A program made the position numbers and the translations under genes. A model generated the notes under the pieces. That model made no database searches and was not told the origin of the DNA. It saw only the letters and a program-made list of their open reading frames with translations. This document shows, piece after piece, positions 35,698-35,807 of a stretch of 35,807 nt of DNA (positions are counted from its first letter, which is position 1; each line of letters starts with the position of its first letter). The DNA comes from Rhodanobacteraceae bacterium (lineage in GTDB: Bacteria; Pseudomonadota; Gammaproteobacteria; Xanthomonadales; Rhodanobacteraceae), in NCBI GenBank assembly GCA_016790075.1, contig JAEUPP010000050.1, forward strand, positions 1 to 35,807, written 5' to 3'.

Positions 35698-35807
35698 CCG
35701 AGCTTGCGCGGCACGTGCTGGGCGGGCAGCACGTTGCTGTCCACGGGCCGCCATTGGCTGAGCTGGAAACTCCGGTGAACAAAGGCAAAAAGGCGCCCGC
35801 AAGAATG
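35611..35807 (+). repeat. Transposase 3'-end with flank, copy 2 (cut by window end)
   Basis: This matches copy 1 at 35201: the same 29-codon tail (including TAG) offset by exactly 410 bp, then GCTGTCCACGGG at 35736-35747, then an A-run with GGCGCCCGC at 35787-35800. That last part looks like the first half of another terminator hairpin, cut off by the window end. Confidence 0.65.

Overview
The window looks like chromosomal DNA of a GC-rich Gram-negative bacterium, most likely a gammaproteobacterium of the Xanthomonadales/Lysobacterales type (Dokdonella- or Tahibacter-like). The clues are very large DUF11, delta-60 and GEVED exoproteins, Pro-rich C-terminal anchors with an RRR tail, an exoprotein ending in LFANDFE, a TonB-dependent receptor, and Anr/Fnr-type boxes in front of universal stress genes. 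The taxonomic call is inference; the window has no rRNA or other marker gene.

Layout. Positions 1-1938 hold the 3' part of a surface protein built from nearly identical 375-bp tandem repeats. A small secreted protein follows on the minus strand (2144-2695). Next come a 3035-residue mosaic exoprotein (3060-12167) and a small anchored secreted protein (12236-13042). Two divergent universal stress genes (13039-13857 minus, 14164-14652 plus) share an intergenic region with two Anr/Fnr-like boxes. After them lie a decayed repeat-protein gene (about 14754-15132, minus), a TonB-dependent receptor (15402-17984, minus), a GNAT acetyltransferase (18189-18767) and a TetR regulator (18895-19485, minus).

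The centrepiece is a polyunsaturated fatty acid (PUFA) synthase operon at 19532-33238, transcribed divergently from the TetR gene. It has three tightly packed genes. The first is an FMN enoyl reductase (pfaD). The second is KS-MAT-ACP-ACP-KR-DH (pfaA). The third is KS-CLF-AT-DH-DH (pfaC with the PfaB-type acyltransferase fused inside). The ER-first order and the AT embedded between CLF and DH resemble the myxobacterial pfa1-pfa2-pfa3 arrangement rather than the marine gammaproteobacterial pfaA-B-C-D arrangement. Together the proteins should build a long polyunsaturated acyl chain from malonyl units on the two ACPs. The product cannot be read from the sequence, and no phosphopantetheinyl transferase is encoded here.

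Downstream of the operon are a compact nested inverted-repeat element (33244-33325), another secreted DUF11-like protein (33777-35198), and two diverged copies of the same transposase 3' end with shared flanks, the second running off the window end. The TonB receptor and the exoproteins border the PUFA genes, but nothing in the sequence ties them to that pathway.
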